From Pectobacterium aquaticum (lineage in GTDB: Bacteria > Pseudomonadota > Gammaproteobacteria > Enterobacterales > Enterobacteriaceae): a stretch of 64,000 nucleotides of DNA. The notes beneath the pieces are model-generated. The model did not search any database, was not told where the DNA came from, and worked only from the letters and a program-made list of their open reading frames with translations. The stretch lies in contig NZ_CP086253.1 in NCBI RefSeq assembly GCF_003382565.3, positions 3,038,001-3,102,000 of the forward strand, given 5' to 3'. The position numbers and the translations under genes were made by a program. Shown one piece after another: positions 16,707 through 26,305 of this stretch; the first letter of the stretch is position 1; the number at the start of each line of letters is the position of its first letter.

Positions 16707-19514
16707 TTAATCAACGTTCAGCGCGTCATCAACCAGATCTTGCTGTTGTTTCTGGTGTACGGACATATAGCCAACGGCGGGTGATGCAGACGCCGGGCGT
16801 CCTGCGTAACGTAAAGAAGCCCCAAACGGAATCACTTCACGGAAATGGTGCTGACTGCAATACCAGGCTCCCTGATTCAGCGGCTCTTCCTGACACCACA
16901 CGAAATCGTGAACATGGGCAAACGGTTCCAGCGCAGCTTGAACGGACTGATGCGGGAACGGATAAAGCTGTTCGATACGGACGATCGCGACATTTTTTTG
17001 CTCGTTCTTGCGGCGCTGTTCCACCAAATCATAGTAGACCTTACCGGAACAAAGCACGACACGCTTCACGGCTGCCGGATCTAATTCTTCTACTTCACCA
17101 ATCGCCGGCTGGAAGGAACCATTTGCCAGTTCATCCAGTGAAGAAATCGCCAGCGGATGGCGCAGCAAAGATTTCGGTGACATAACCACCAGCGGACGGC
17201 GCATACCGCGCAGCGCCTGACGGCGAAGCATGTGATACACCTGTGCTGGCGTTGACGGAATACAGACCTGCATATTTTGCTCAGCGCACAACTGCAGATA
17301 GCGTTCCAGTCTGGCAGACGAGTGCTCAGGGCCTTGACCTTCGTAACCGTGCGGCAGCAGCATGACCAGACCACACATGCGGCCCCATTTCTGCTCACCA
17401 GAGCTGATGAACTGGTCGATAACGACCTGCGCACCGTTGGCGAAGTCACCAAACTGCGCTTCCCAGATAGTGAGGGTGCGCGGTTCTGCGGTCGCATAGC
17501 CGTATTCAAACGCCAGAATCGCTTCTTCGGATAGCACGGAGTCCCAAACATTGAACTCACCCTGCCCGTTGTGCACGTGGTTCAACGGCGTGTAGCTGGA
17601 ACCATTTTTCTGGTTATGCACCACAGCATGGCGATGGAAGAACGTACCGCGACCGCTGTCCTCACCAGACAAGCGAATCGGAATGCCTTCATCGACCAAC
17701 GTGGCGTAAGCCAGCGTTTCTGCCCCGCCCCAATCAAACGGTTTGTTGCCCGCCGCCATTTCAGCACGGTCGGTATAAACCTTGGCAACGCGAGGATGGA
17801 TTTCAATCCCTTCTGGCACTTCGCTGATACGCTTCGCCAGTTCCTGCAAACGCTTCATTTCCGTTGCATGCGGATAAGGTTCATCCCACTCATGGTTCAG
17901 ATACGGCGTCCAGGTAAAGGACTGCATATCCATCTGACGCCATTCTTCCACCACGCATTCACCCGCATCCAGCGCATCGCGGTATAGGTTAACCATCTCG
18001 GTGGCATCTTCCAGCGTGATGGATTTTTCCTGCTCCAGACGATCGGCATAGACCTTACGCGGCGTCGGGTGCTTCTTGATCTTCTGGTACATCATCGGCT
18101 GCGTTGCACTTGGCTCGTCAGCTTCGTTATGACCATGACGGCGATAACAAATCAGATCGATGAACACATCACGTTTGAAGGTATTACGGAAATCCAGCGC
18201 CAGACGCGTAACAAACGCCACCGCTTCCGGGTCGTCTGCGTTAACGTGGAAAATCGGTGCCTGTACCATCTTGCCGATATCGGTACAGTATTCGGTTGAG
18301 CGAATATCCAGCGGGTTAGAGGTGGTGAAGCCGATACGGTTGTTGATAACAATACGTAGTGTGCCGCCAACTTCGTAGCCACGCACCGTCGACATGTTCA
18401 ACAGCTCCTGCACCACGCCCTGACCGCTAATTGCCGCATCACCGTGAATAGTGATAGGTAAAACACGCGGGCCGCTTTCGCTATTCAGACGATCGAGACG
18501 CGCACGTACCGAGCCCGTCACTACTGGGCTGACGATCTCCAGATGCGATGGGTTGAACGCCAGCGCCAAATGCACCAGACCGCCAGCTGTCTCAAATTCA
18601 GACGAGAAACCTTGGTGATATTTCACGTCACCGGTACCGAGGTGTTCTTTATGCTTACCAGCAAACTCGTCAAACAGATCCTGAGATTTTTTTCCCAATA
18701 CGTTGATCAGCACGTTGAGGCGGCCACGGTGTGCCATCCCCAATACCACTTCGCGAGTACCGTTTGCACCCGCATGGCGAATCAGCTCTTTCAGCATCGG
18801 AACCAGTGCATCACCGCCTTCCAGCGAGAAACGCTTGGCACCCGGATATTTGGCACCCAGATAACGCTCCAGCCCTTCGGCTGCGGTTAACTCTTTCAGG
18901 AAACGGCGTTTTTCTTCGAGAGAAAATGACGGTTGCCCCATTACCGATTCGATACGCTGCTGGATCCAGCGTTTCTCTTCCGTACTGGTCATGTGCATAT
19001 ATTCTGCACCGATAGAACCGCAATAGGTGCGTTTCAGCGCGTCATACAGATCTTCCAGCTTCATGGTGTCTTTGCCGATGGCAAAAGACCCCACGTTGAA
19101 AGATTCCTGCAGATCATCCTGCGTCAGGTTGTGGTAATCCAGATCCAATTCTGCAACAGGTTCCTGCGGGCGCAGGAAGATCGGGTCCAGGTTAGCTTGC
19201 TGATGTCCACGGAAGCGGAACGCATTGATCAGTTGCAATACCTTGACCTGCTTAGCATCAATATCAGGATCGGTGACTGACGAGGTAAAGCGCGAAGAGT
19301 CTTTCGCCAGACGGCGGAAATATTCACGCGTTTTGGAATGGAGTTGATCCGGTTTGACCCCACTCGTAGGCAATTGCTGGAAGATCGAGCGCCAGCTATG
19401 TTCGATCGAGTCAGGATCGGTTAAAAAATCTTCATAGAGTTGCTCTATGTAGGACTGATTCGCACCCGCCAAATAGGAGGAATCCAGCCAGGCCTTCATC
19501 GCGCCGTTCTGCAT
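16707..19514 (-). CDS. sucA: 2-oxoglutarate dehydrogenase E1 component
   Basis: SucA is the thiamine-diphosphate decarboxylase that starts the 2-oxoglutarate dehydrogenase reaction. At 935 residues it is about the E. coli length (933) and nearly collinear: start MQNGAMKAWLDSSYLAGANQ, TPP-related segments GMAHRGRLNVL and HGDAAISGQGVVQE, and HGYEGQGPEHSSARLER in the pyrimidine domain. It is the first suc gene, 276 bases after sdhB, with a strong hairpin in the gap. Confidence 0.98.
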   Translation of the reverse strand: MQNGAMKAWLDSSYLAGANQSYIEQLYEDFLTDPDSIEHSWRSIFQQLPTSGVKPDQLHSKTREYFRRLAKDSSRFTSSVTDPDIDAKQVKVLQLINAFRFRGHQQANLDPIFLRPQEPVAELDLDYHNLTQDDLQESFNVGSFAIGKDTMKLEDLYDALKRTYCGSIGAEYMHMTSTEEKRWIQQRIESVMGQPSFSLEEKRRFLKELTAAEGLERYLGAKYPGAKRFSLEGGDALVPMLKELIRHAGANGTREVVLGMAHRGRLNVLINVLGKKSQDLFDEFAGKHKEHLGTGDVKYHQGFSSEFETAGGLVHLALAFNPSHLEIVSPVVTGSVRARLDRLNSESGPRVLPITIHGDAAISGQGVVQELLNMSTVRGYEVGGTLRIVINNRIGFTTSNPLDIRSTEYCTDIGKMVQAPIFHVNADDPEAVAFVTRLALDFRNTFKRDVFIDLICYRRHGHNEADEPSATQPMMYQKIKKHPTPRKVYADRLEQEKSITLEDATEMVNLYRDALDAGECVVEEWRQMDMQSFTWTPYLNHEWDEPYPHATEMKRLQELAKRISEVPEGIEIHPRVAKVYTDRAEMAAGNKPFDWGGAETLAYATLVDEGIPIRLSGEDSGRGTFFHRHAVVHNQKNGSSYTPLNHVHNGQGEFNVWDSVLSEEAILAFEYGYATAEPRTLTIWEAQFGDFANGAQVVIDQFISSGEQKWGRMCGLVMLLPHGYEGQGPEHSSARLERYLQLCAEQNMQVCIPSTPAQVYHMLRRQALRGMRRPLVVMSPKSLLRHPLAISSLDELANGSFQPAIGEVEELDPAAVKRVVLCSGKVYYDLVEQRRKNEQKNVAIVRIEQLYPFPHQSVQAALEPFAHVHDFVWCQEEPLNQGAWYCSQHHFREVIPFGASLRYAGRPASASPAVGYMSVHQKQQQDLVDDALNVD

Positions 19515-19646
19515 TATGATCCCTTAAGCTAATAAGCTTCAGTTTTCGCCGTGGTTAACATGTAATTAGTGTCCGTATATTGTTCGCCGTAAAAACGGTT
19601 CACTTGCCGTACTTCGGTACGCGCTTAGGGTATCCATCCCCCCCTA

Positions 19647-19699
19647 AGGAACCTTTAAAAACCGGTTCGGGCGCGTAAGCCGGTTTTTAAAGGTTTCCT
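19647..19699. other. Large inverted repeat between sdhB and sucA
   Basis: AGGAACCTTTAAAAACCGG and CCGGTTTTTAAAGGTTTCCT pair over about 19 bases with one extra T, around a 15-base loop. The minus-strand transcript from sdhB to sucA would carry this as a long stem with no following T tract. It may be a partial terminator, a processing or stability element, or a leftover repeat. A second small inverted repeat (CTCCCTCTGAAG / CTTCAGAGGGAG) lies at about 19703-19733. Confidence 0.75.
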
Positions 19700-19790
19700 G
19701 CGCTCCCTCTGAAGAATAGCAACTTCAGAGGGAGATACATGTTTTACTGCTTAATCTTTATGCAATAACACGTTACGTACTGACGAGTCA

Positions 19791-20507
19791 TTACGCGCTA
19801 CGGTGCAACAGCATCGATTTAATATGACCAATAGCCTTGGTCGGATTCAGCCCTTTCGGACACACGTTGACGCAGTTCATGATGCCGTGGCAGCGGAAGA
19901 CGCTGAACGCATCGTCCAGATCGTCCAATCGTGGCGTGGTTTCAGTATCGCGGCTGTCAATCAGGAAACGATACGCTGCCAACAGCCCCGCAGGTCCGAC
20001 AAACTTGTCCGGGTTCCACCAGAACGACGGGCAAGATGTTGAACAGCAGGCGCACATGATGCATTCATACAATCCATCCAGCTTGGCACGTTGTTCAGGC
20101 GATTGCAGATGCTCACGCGCCGGCGGATTTTTCCCATTATTCAACAGGTAAGGCTTTATTTTCTCATATTGAGCATAGAACTGCCCCATGTCCACTACCA
20201 AATCACGAACAACCGGTAATCCAGGTAAAGGACGGATAACAATTTTGCTGTTTCCGCGACGTAACGCAGAAACCGGCGTAATACAGGCCAGCCCATTTTT
20301 GCCGTTCATGTTGACGCCATCGGAACCGCAGACGCCTTCGCGGCAGGAACGACGGAATGACAGCGTCGGATCCTGCTCTTTCAGCAGCATCAGCGCATCC
20401 AGCAACATCATGTCGCGGCCTTCTTCCGCCTCTAACTGGTAATCCTGCATCCGCGGAGCATCGTCAACATCCGGGTTGTAACGATAAATAGAAAATTCGA
20501 GTTTCAT
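19791..20507 (-). CDS. sdhB: Succinate dehydrogenase iron-sulfur subunit SdhB
   Basis: SdhB carries the 2Fe-2S, 4Fe-4S and 3Fe-4S centres that pass electrons from SdhA flavin to quinone. The 238 residues include the ferredoxin-type CREGVCGSDGVNMNGKNGLAC and the two cluster motifs CIMCACCSTSCPSFWW and CHGIMNCVNVCPKGLNP. The length equals E. coli SdhB. It is the last sdh gene, 16 bases after sdhA. Confidence 0.98.
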   Translation of the reverse strand: MKLEFSIYRYNPDVDDAPRMQDYQLEAEEGRDMMLLDALMLLKEQDPTLSFRRSCREGVCGSDGVNMNGKNGLACITPVSALRRGNSKIVIRPLPGLPVVRDLVVDMGQFYAQYEKIKPYLLNNGKNPPAREHLQSPEQRAKLDGLYECIMCACCSTSCPSFWWNPDKFVGPAGLLAAYRFLIDSRDTETTPRLDDLDDAFSVFRCHGIMNCVNVCPKGLNPTKAIGHIKSMLLHRSA

Positions 20508-20523
20508 CGTTTGATCTCCGCAA

Positions 20524-22290
20524 TTAATAAGTACGTACTTTCGGCGGGAACGCCGGACGCAGTTTAGGCTGCATGTTCACCTCACGGCGCGTCATGCTGT
20601 CGGTTTGCGGCAGATACAACGAATGGCACAGCCAATTTTCATCGTCGCGCTCTGGGTAGTCGAAGCGGCTATGTGCGCCACGGCTTTCGGTACGGAAGTT
20701 GGCCGATACCGCCGTCGCATACGCGGTTTCCATCAGGTTATCCAGCTCCAGACACTCGATACGCTGGGTGTTGAACTCGCTTGAGGTATCATCCAAACGC
20801 GCATTTTTCAGGCGCTCACGGATCACTTTCAGCTCTTCCAGCCCTTTCGCCATCGCATCGCCTTCACGGAAGACAGAGAAATTGTTCTGCATACAGGATT
20901 GCAGCGCCTTGCGGATTTCAACCGGATCTTCCCCTGAACGGGTATTGTTCCAGCGGTTCAGACGGTCGAGCGAGGCTTCAATATCGGATTCGCTGGCATC
21001 ACGGCTTTCGCCCTGCTCGTTCAACGACTCTTGCAGGTGAATACCCGCTGAGCGACCGAATACCACCAAGTCGAGCAACGAGTTACCGCCCAGACGGTTA
21101 GCACCATGAACTGAGACGCAGGCAATTTCACCCACGGCAAACAGCCCTGGAATCACCACATCTTCGCCTTTCTCATTCACCGTCAATGCCTGACCGCTCA
21201 CTTTGGTCGGAATACCGCCCATCATGTAGTGGCAGGTTGGGATAACCGGAATGGGTTCTTTCACCGGGTCAACGTGAGCAAATGTGCGGGACAGCTCCAG
21301 AATGCCCGGCAGACGGGATTCCAGAACATCTTTACCCAGATGGTCCAGCTTCAGCTTGGCGTGTGGTCCCCACGGGCCTTCACAGCCGCGGCCTTCACGA
21401 ATTTCGATCATGATGGAACGGGCAACCACATCACGGCCAGCCAGATCTTTCGCGTTTGGCGCATAACGTTCCATGAAGCGTTCACCGTGCTTGTTCAGCA
21501 GGTAACCGCCTTCACCACGGCAGCCTTCTGTCACCAGCACACCCGCACCAGCAATACCGGTCGGGTGGAACTGCCACATTTCCATGTCCTGCAACGGAAC
21601 GCCCGCACGCAGTGCCATGCCCACGCCGTCACCGGTATTAATGTGTGCGTTGGTCGTGGACTGGTAAATACGGCCTGCGCCGCCAGTTGCCAGCACGGTC
21701 GCTTTCGCTTTGAAATAGACCACTTCACCGGTTTCGATACAGATCGCCGTACAGCCGACCACCGCGCCATCCTGATTCTTCACCAGATCGAGGGCATACC
21801 ATTCGGAGAAAATAGTGGTGTGATTTTTCAGGTTCTGCTGATACAGCGTATGCAGCAGGGCATGACCGGTACGGTCAGCGGCAGCCGCAGTACGTGCGGC
21901 CTGTTCGCCGCCAAAGTTCTTGGATTGACCACCGAACGGACGCTGATAAATGCTGCCATCATCCAGACGGGAGAACGGTAACCCCATGTGTTCCAGTTCC
22001 AGAATCGCTTCCGGACCGGTTTTACACATATATTCAATCGCGTCCTGATCGCCAATGTAATCCGACCCTTTTACGGTGTCGTACATGTGCCACTCCCAGT
22101 TGTCCTCATGGGTGTTGCCCAGCGCAACGGTGATACCGCCCTGCGCGGACACAGTGTGAGAACGGGTTGGGAACACTTTCGATAACAAGGCACAAGACAG
22201 GCCCATTTGGGAAATTTGCAGCGCGGCACGCATACCTGCGCCACCCGCGCCAACAACAACGGCATCAAATTCTCTGACTGGCAAATTCAT
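20524..22290 (-). CDS. sdhA: Succinate dehydrogenase flavoprotein subunit SdhA
   Basis: SdhA oxidises succinate to fumarate using covalently bound FAD. Starting at the ATG at 22290 (MNLPVREFDAVVVGAGGAGM) it has 588 residues, the E. coli length. An upstream in-frame ATG (22302) lies inside sdhD and adds four residues without counterpart. The dinucleotide-binding GAGGAGMRAA, the FAD-attached His 45 in TRSHTVSAQGG and the active-site HPTGIAGAGVLVTEGCRGEG are all present. The start overlaps the sdhD stop (TGATG). Confidence 0.98.
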   Translation of the reverse strand: MNLPVREFDAVVVGAGGAGMRAALQISQMGLSCALLSKVFPTRSHTVSAQGGITVALGNTHEDNWEWHMYDTVKGSDYIGDQDAIEYMCKTGPEAILELEHMGLPFSRLDDGSIYQRPFGGQSKNFGGEQAARTAAAADRTGHALLHTLYQQNLKNHTTIFSEWYALDLVKNQDGAVVGCTAICIETGEVVYFKAKATVLATGGAGRIYQSTTNAHINTGDGVGMALRAGVPLQDMEMWQFHPTGIAGAGVLVTEGCRGEGGYLLNKHGERFMERYAPNAKDLAGRDVVARSIMIEIREGRGCEGPWGPHAKLKLDHLGKDVLESRLPGILELSRTFAHVDPVKEPIPVIPTCHYMMGGIPTKVSGQALTVNEKGEDVVIPGLFAVGEIACVSVHGANRLGGNSLLDLVVFGRSAGIHLQESLNEQGESRDASESDIEASLDRLNRWNNTRSGEDPVEIRKALQSCMQNNFSVFREGDAMAKGLEELKVIRERLKNARLDDTSSEFNTQRIECLELDNLMETAYATAVSANFRTESRGAHSRFDYPERDDENWLCHSLYLPQTDSMTRREVNMQPKLRPAFPPKVRTY

Positions 22291-22637
22291 CACGCACCCC
22301 ACACCACAATAGTTCCATAAATGACGTACACCAACAGCGCAACCACAATCGCCAACTGTAAAGTCAGGCGTAAGGCCAACGGTTTAATGTAGTCGGTCAG
22401 CACTTGCCACATTCCTATCCAGGCATGAACCAGAATGGAAAATAACGTTAGCAGTGTGAATACTTTGGTGAGGGCCATCGCGAAGAAACCACGCCAGATT
22501 TCATACGTGATGTCGCCAGCCGTAGCAATAAAACCAATAATATAAATTACATACAGAACAATGACGATGGCGGAAGCGCGAATCAGTAACCAATCGTGTA
22601 CGCCATTGCGTCCTAACGCAGAAGCATTGCTTACCAT
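22290..22637 (-). CDS. sdhD: Succinate dehydrogenase membrane anchor SdhD
   Basis: SdhD is one of two small membrane subunits that hold haem b and the quinone site. The start at 22637 (MVSNASALGRNGVHDWLLIR) gives 115 residues, exactly the E. coli size; a longer upstream frame is only sdhC read in another phase. Three membrane helices and the haem/quinone-region His and Tyr (FSILVHAWIGMWQVLTDYIK) are seen. The first seven bases overlap the sdhC end. Confidence 0.97.
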   Translation of the reverse strand: MVSNASALGRNGVHDWLLIRASAIVIVLYVIYIIGFIATAGDITYEIWRGFFAMALTKVFTLLTLFSILVHAWIGMWQVLTDYIKPLALRLTLQLAIVVALLVYVIYGTIVVWGA

Positions 22638-23020
22638 ACGAGGACTCCAGCCAGAATTGAAAGCACGACAGTAATAATAAAGGAGATATTTGCAGAACGC
22701 TTGCCTGCGGCAAAGTCTTCTTCTATATAGCCAAAATCCATCAACAGGTGACGTATACCACCAACAATGTGATAAGCCAACGCGACGAGGATGCCCCAAA
22801 CGATAAACTTGACGATGAAGCTATCCATAATTTCCGCAGCACGCAGGAACCCTTCCTCTGAAGAAAGAGAAGTGCCTAACAGCCACAGTAAAATACCGAC
22901 AGCGACAAAGGTGATAACGCCGGAGACGCGGTGAAGAATAGATGCTATCGCAGTAACGGGAAACTGGATCGTCTGCAATTCCAGATTGACAGGTCTTTGT
23001 TTTTTCACAGATTTGCCCAC
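22631..23020 (-). CDS. sdhC: Succinate dehydrogenase cytochrome b556 subunit SdhC
   Basis: SdhC is the first gene of the sdhCDAB-sucABCD operon. The 129 residues start with GTG (GKSVKKQRPVNLELQTIQF follows), have three membrane helices, the SILHRVSG quinone-site segment and His 84, the haem ligand, in LAYHIVGGIRH. The length equals the E. coli protein. The 652 bases upstream are shared with the divergent gltA and hold the operon control sites. Confidence 0.97.
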   Translation of the reverse strand: MGKSVKKQRPVNLELQTIQFPVTAIASILHRVSGVITFVAVGILLWLLGTSLSSEEGFLRAAEIMDSFIVKFIVWGILVALAYHIVGGIRHLLMDFGYIEEDFAAGKRSANISFIITVVLSILAGVLVW

Positions 23021-23266
23021 ACAGCTTTTATTATTGTTTCTTCCTCCGGGCCTGATGTGAGGTCAGACAGCATGAAAGTTACAGCCCTGAAAAGTGGGTT
23101 TACGATACGCGCTCAAACATCGACATTCCGGTGTCTAAACAGCGCATGATCCTTTCATACTGGGTGCTCCTACTGCAGGGTGATTCCGGAGACCTGTCGG
23201 CAGTATAGGTACTTCACATTCCCATTACAATTCCCATACAAACTGTTTGGTGACATTTGCCCCGAA

Positions 23267-23284
23267 CAGTGATTTAGATCACGA
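23267..23284. promoter_or_regulatory. CRP-binding site in the sdhC-gltA divergent spacer
   Basis: GTGA-TTTAGA-TCAC matches the symmetric core of the CRP site in all eight positions. It is about 250 bases upstream of sdhC and 390 upstream of gltA. Both promoters are controlled by CRP and ArcA in E. coli. The rest of the 652-base spacer (23021-23672) is AT-rich, holds the two promoters and shows no gene. Confidence 0.6.
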
Positions 23285-23672
23285 ATTTCACAATTAATAT
23301 AAAATTGATTATCCGATTTGACAAAAGTTCAACATTTCAATTACAACTAGGGGATTGAATTCCTTATGATGTGTTAAAGCACGACGGCGACACTTCCACA
23401 CTGGCGTAACTTATGTAACAGTGAGGAGAGTCCACGTAAAAGTCATAGGTAATGACTACAATCTATTCAGAGCACAACGCATTTATCTGAATATCGTTAA
23501 TTACCTGGAGAACGAATTTTTCATCCTGAATGCGGCTATCCGCCTTACTCTGTATCCTATTTGACGACTGTGTCACGACAGAGTTTCACCGGCCATTATC
23601 CGCCCGGTGCACAGGCATGACGGTATTTCTTCAGTGAAAATATTTAAAATTAAAGCGCTAAGGAGACTGTAA

Positions 23673-24959
23673 ATGGCTGATAAGAAAGCAACACTTACTC
23701 TAGAGGGTAAAGATCCAATTGAGCTAAATGTCCTATCGGGTACATTGGGGTATGATGAGATTGATATTCGTCCCCTCGGTTCTAAAGGTTACTTCACGTT
23801 TGACCCCGGTTTTACCTCTACCGCATCTTGCGAATCCAAGATTACCTATATCGACGGCGACGAAGGCATCTTGCTACATCGTGGCTTCCCGATTGCCCAA
23901 CTGGCTGAAAAATCGAATTATCTTGAAGTCTGTTACATCCTGCTGTTCGGCGAAACCCCGACGGTAGAACAGTATGAAACCTTCAAGACCACCGTGACAC
24001 GTCACACCATGATTCATGAGCAGATTACTCGTCTGTTCCACGGTTTTCGCCGTGATTCACATCCAATGGCTGTCTTGTGCGGCGTCACCGGTGCACTGGC
24101 GGCGTTCTACCACGATTCACTGGACATTAACATTGAGCGCCACCGCGAAATCGCGGCCTACCGCCTGCTGTCCAAAATGCCGACCGTTGCAGCAATGTGC
24201 TACAAATACTCACTGGGCCAGCCGTTTGTTTATCCGAAAAACAACCTGTCCTACGCGGGTAACTTCCTGCACATGATGTTCTCCACCCCTTGTGAAGAGT
24301 ATGTTGTGAATCCGGTACTGGAACGTGCTATGGACCGTATCCTGATCCTGCATGCCGATCACGAACAAAACGCCTCGACGTCTACCGTGCGTACTGCTGG
24401 CTCGTCTGGTGCGAATCCATTTGCCTGTATCGCCGCGGGGATCGCCTCGCTGTGGGGACCGGCGCACGGCGGCGCGAATGAAGCCTGTCTGCGTATGCTG
24501 GAAGAAATCAGCAGCGTGGAGCACATCCCTGCGTTTATCGAGCGTGCTAAAGACAAAAACGACTCCTTCCGCCTGATGGGCTTCGGTCACCGTGTGTATA
24601 AAAACCACGATCCGCGCGCCAAAGTCATGCGTGAAACCTGCCATGAAGTGCTGAAAGAGCTGGGCAGAAAAGACGACCTGCTGGAAGTGGCGATGGAGCT
24701 GGAAAATATCGCGCTGAACGACCCGTACTTCATTGAGAAGAAACTGTACCCGAACGTCGACTTCTACTCAGGCATCATCCTGAAAGCGATGGGTATTCCG
24801 TCTTCCATGTTTACCGTTATCTTTGCGATGGCGCGTACCGTGGGCTGGATTGCGCATTGGAGCGAAATGCACGCCGACGGCATCAAGATTGCCCGTCCAC
24901 GTCAGCTGTATACTGGCTATGACAAACGTGACTTTACGTCCAATCTGAAAAACGACTAA
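23673..24959 (+). CDS. gltA: Citrate synthase (type II, hexameric)
   Basis: GltA condenses acetyl-CoA and oxaloacetate to citrate, the entry step of the citric acid cycle. The 428 residues (E. coli 427) begin MADKKATLTLEGKDPIELNV and contain the N-terminal NADH-binding domain of the Gram-negative type, the catalytic His of GPAHGGANEACLRML, the second His of MGFGHRVYKNHDPRA and the catalytic Asp in the VDFYSG segment. An AAGGAG ribosome site lies 10 bases before the ATG. It is read alone and ends at a strong terminator. Confidence 0.99.
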   Translation: MADKKATLTLEGKDPIELNVLSGTLGYDEIDIRPLGSKGYFTFDPGFTSTASCESKITYIDGDEGILLHRGFPIAQLAEKSNYLEVCYILLFGETPTVEQYETFKTTVTRHTMIHEQITRLFHGFRRDSHPMAVLCGVTGALAAFYHDSLDINIERHREIAAYRLLSKMPTVAAMCYKYSLGQPFVYPKNNLSYAGNFLHMMFSTPCEEYVVNPVLERAMDRILILHADHEQNASTSTVRTAGSSGANPFACIAAGIASLWGPAHGGANEACLRMLEEISSVEHIPAFIERAKDKNDSFRLMGFGHRVYKNHDPRAKVMRETCHEVLKELGRKDDLLEVAMELENIALNDPYFIEKKLYPNVDFYSGIILKAMGIPSSMFTVIFAMARTVGWIAHWSEMHADGIKIARPRQLYTGYDKRDFTSNLKND

Positions 24960-24975
24960 TCCATTCAGTACGTGT

Positions 24976-25005
24976 AAAAAGGCCGGATTTTCCGGCCTTT
25001 TTTTA
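24976..25005 (+). terminator. Rho-independent terminator of gltA
   Basis: AAAAAGGCCGGA-TTT-TCCGGCCTTTTTTT is a near-perfect stem with A and T tracts, 17 bases beyond the gltA stop. Because of the A tract on its left it may also end the converging VOC-gene transcript. Confidence 0.95.
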
Positions 25006-25013
25006 TAACGGCA

Positions 25014-25439
25014 CTAAAGGGATGACTTACAACCTAAACTTTGCGTGAATCGCAATAAATAGCCATCCGGATCCTGTACCAGAAAATTACTTTCCCCGTG
25101 GTACACCTCATGATCGCGATACCAGCACGTTTCCACGGGTCTGCGTAGCGTATAACCCGCACGTTCAATCTCCGCCGCCAGCGCCTGAGCATCTGGGCAC
25201 TCAATCGATAAATTCATACCACGACCAAACGGCGGTTCTAAAGGCTCCACACGCCAGGGTGACTCGGTTAAATAATCCTGTTCCAGCATCAGTTGGCTCC
25301 CATGAAAAGAAAGGAACGCGAACTTATCTTCAGGCCTGTCGTACTCAATCTGAAATCCCAAAACGTGGCAATAAAACGCCAGACTCTTTTGTAAATCAGA
25401 GACAATCATTTCTGGAATTAACGTATTCATCTTGCGCAT
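25014..25439 (-). CDS. VOC-superfamily protein (bleomycin-resistance/glyoxalase fold)
   Basis: The 141 residues form one vicinal-oxygen-chelate unit pair. Typical features are the start IPEMIVSDLQKSLAFYCHVL with following GFQIEYDRPEDKFAFL, the metal-ligand-like Glu of LMLEQD, and the closing strand VQDPDGYLLRFTQSLG. Relatives include bleomycin-binding proteins and many uncharacterised enzymes, so the substrate is unknown. A second in-frame ATG at 25430 could be the true start. It is 15 bases downstream of nei and may be read with it. Confidence 0.8.
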   Translation of the reverse strand: MRKMNTLIPEMIVSDLQKSLAFYCHVLGFQIEYDRPEDKFAFLSFHGSQLMLEQDYLTESPWRVEPLEPPFGRGMNLSIECPDAQALAAEIERAGYTLRRPVETCWYRDHEVYHGESNFLVQDPDGYLLRFTQSLGCKSSL

Positions 25440-25454
25440 AAATCACTCACATTA

Positions 25455-26246
25455 TTACTTCTGGCAACTCGGGCACCAATAGAACGGGCGTGATGACAGT
25501 ATCGTTCTTTCGATGATCCCACCGCAGCGCTCACAGCGTTCCCCTTCACGATGGAAAACCTTGAACGAAAAAATCGCCCCGTGATGTCGATTCTCATCAA
25601 CGGTGCCACGCGTGTTGTAGGACAAACGGGGAATCTCCAGCAGCGCTCGACTTAACCTCTGCAACTGTTCCTCATTCAACTGCGCTGCCGTGTGTTGCGG
25701 CGCAAGCTGTGCCTGCCAGAGAATCTCGACGCGCAGATAATTCCCCAGCCCAGCGAGAAAAGCCTGATCCAACAGCAGCCCACTAAACTGGCGACGACGA
25801 AAACGGGGTAATAACAGACGCTCACACACCTGTTCCGGCGTCAGTGAGAGATCCAAGACATCGGGGCCGATACGTTGCAGGAAAGGATGCGTCGAGAGCG
25901 TCTCCGGCGTCAGCATTTCAATATCTGACGCGCTGTAGAGCAGAATAGCGCGATCCTGCGTTTCCAGCCGGACGCGCAAATCCCGCTTTGTTTCCGGTGA
26001 TTCACCCGCACTCACGGCTCGCCACACGCCATAAAGCTGATTGTGGCTATACAACACCCGATCATTGCTAAAATAGGTCAGCAGCGCTTTTCCGCGCGTT
26101 TCAATCTGCCTGACCTGCTGCCCGACCAATTCTGCCTCGTATGGCTTCAATTCTGGAAATGCAAACCAGACACGCGTCAGCGTTTTGCCCACAACAGCCT
26201 CAACCAGCTTATCGGCCGTCCGGCGAATTTCCGGTCCTTCGGGCAT
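25455..26246 (-). CDS. nei: Endonuclease VIII Nei
   Basis: Nei is a bifunctional glycosylase/AP lyase that removes oxidised pyrimidines from DNA. The 263 residues match E. coli Nei in length. The catalytic MPEGPEIRR start (Pro 2 nucleophile, Glu 3) is intact, the H2TH region contains LLDQAFLAGLGNYLRVEILW, and the C-terminal zinc finger is CERCGG..WCPSCQK. As in E. coli it is downstream of the pxp genes; here pcp lies between. Confidence 0.97.
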   Translation of the reverse strand: MPEGPEIRRTADKLVEAVVGKTLTRVWFAFPELKPYEAELVGQQVRQIETRGKALLTYFSNDRVLYSHNQLYGVWRAVSAGESPETKRDLRVRLETQDRAILLYSASDIEMLTPETLSTHPFLQRIGPDVLDLSLTPEQVCERLLLPRFRRRQFSGLLLDQAFLAGLGNYLRVEILWQAQLAPQHTAAQLNEEQLQRLSRALLEIPRLSYNTRGTVDENRHHGAIFSFKVFHREGERCERCGGIIERTILSSRPFYWCPSCQK

Positions 26247-26305
26247 ACCTTACTCCCTGAAATTCAGACATATTGCGCAATTAACCACACTCTCGGTTAA
26301 CTACA

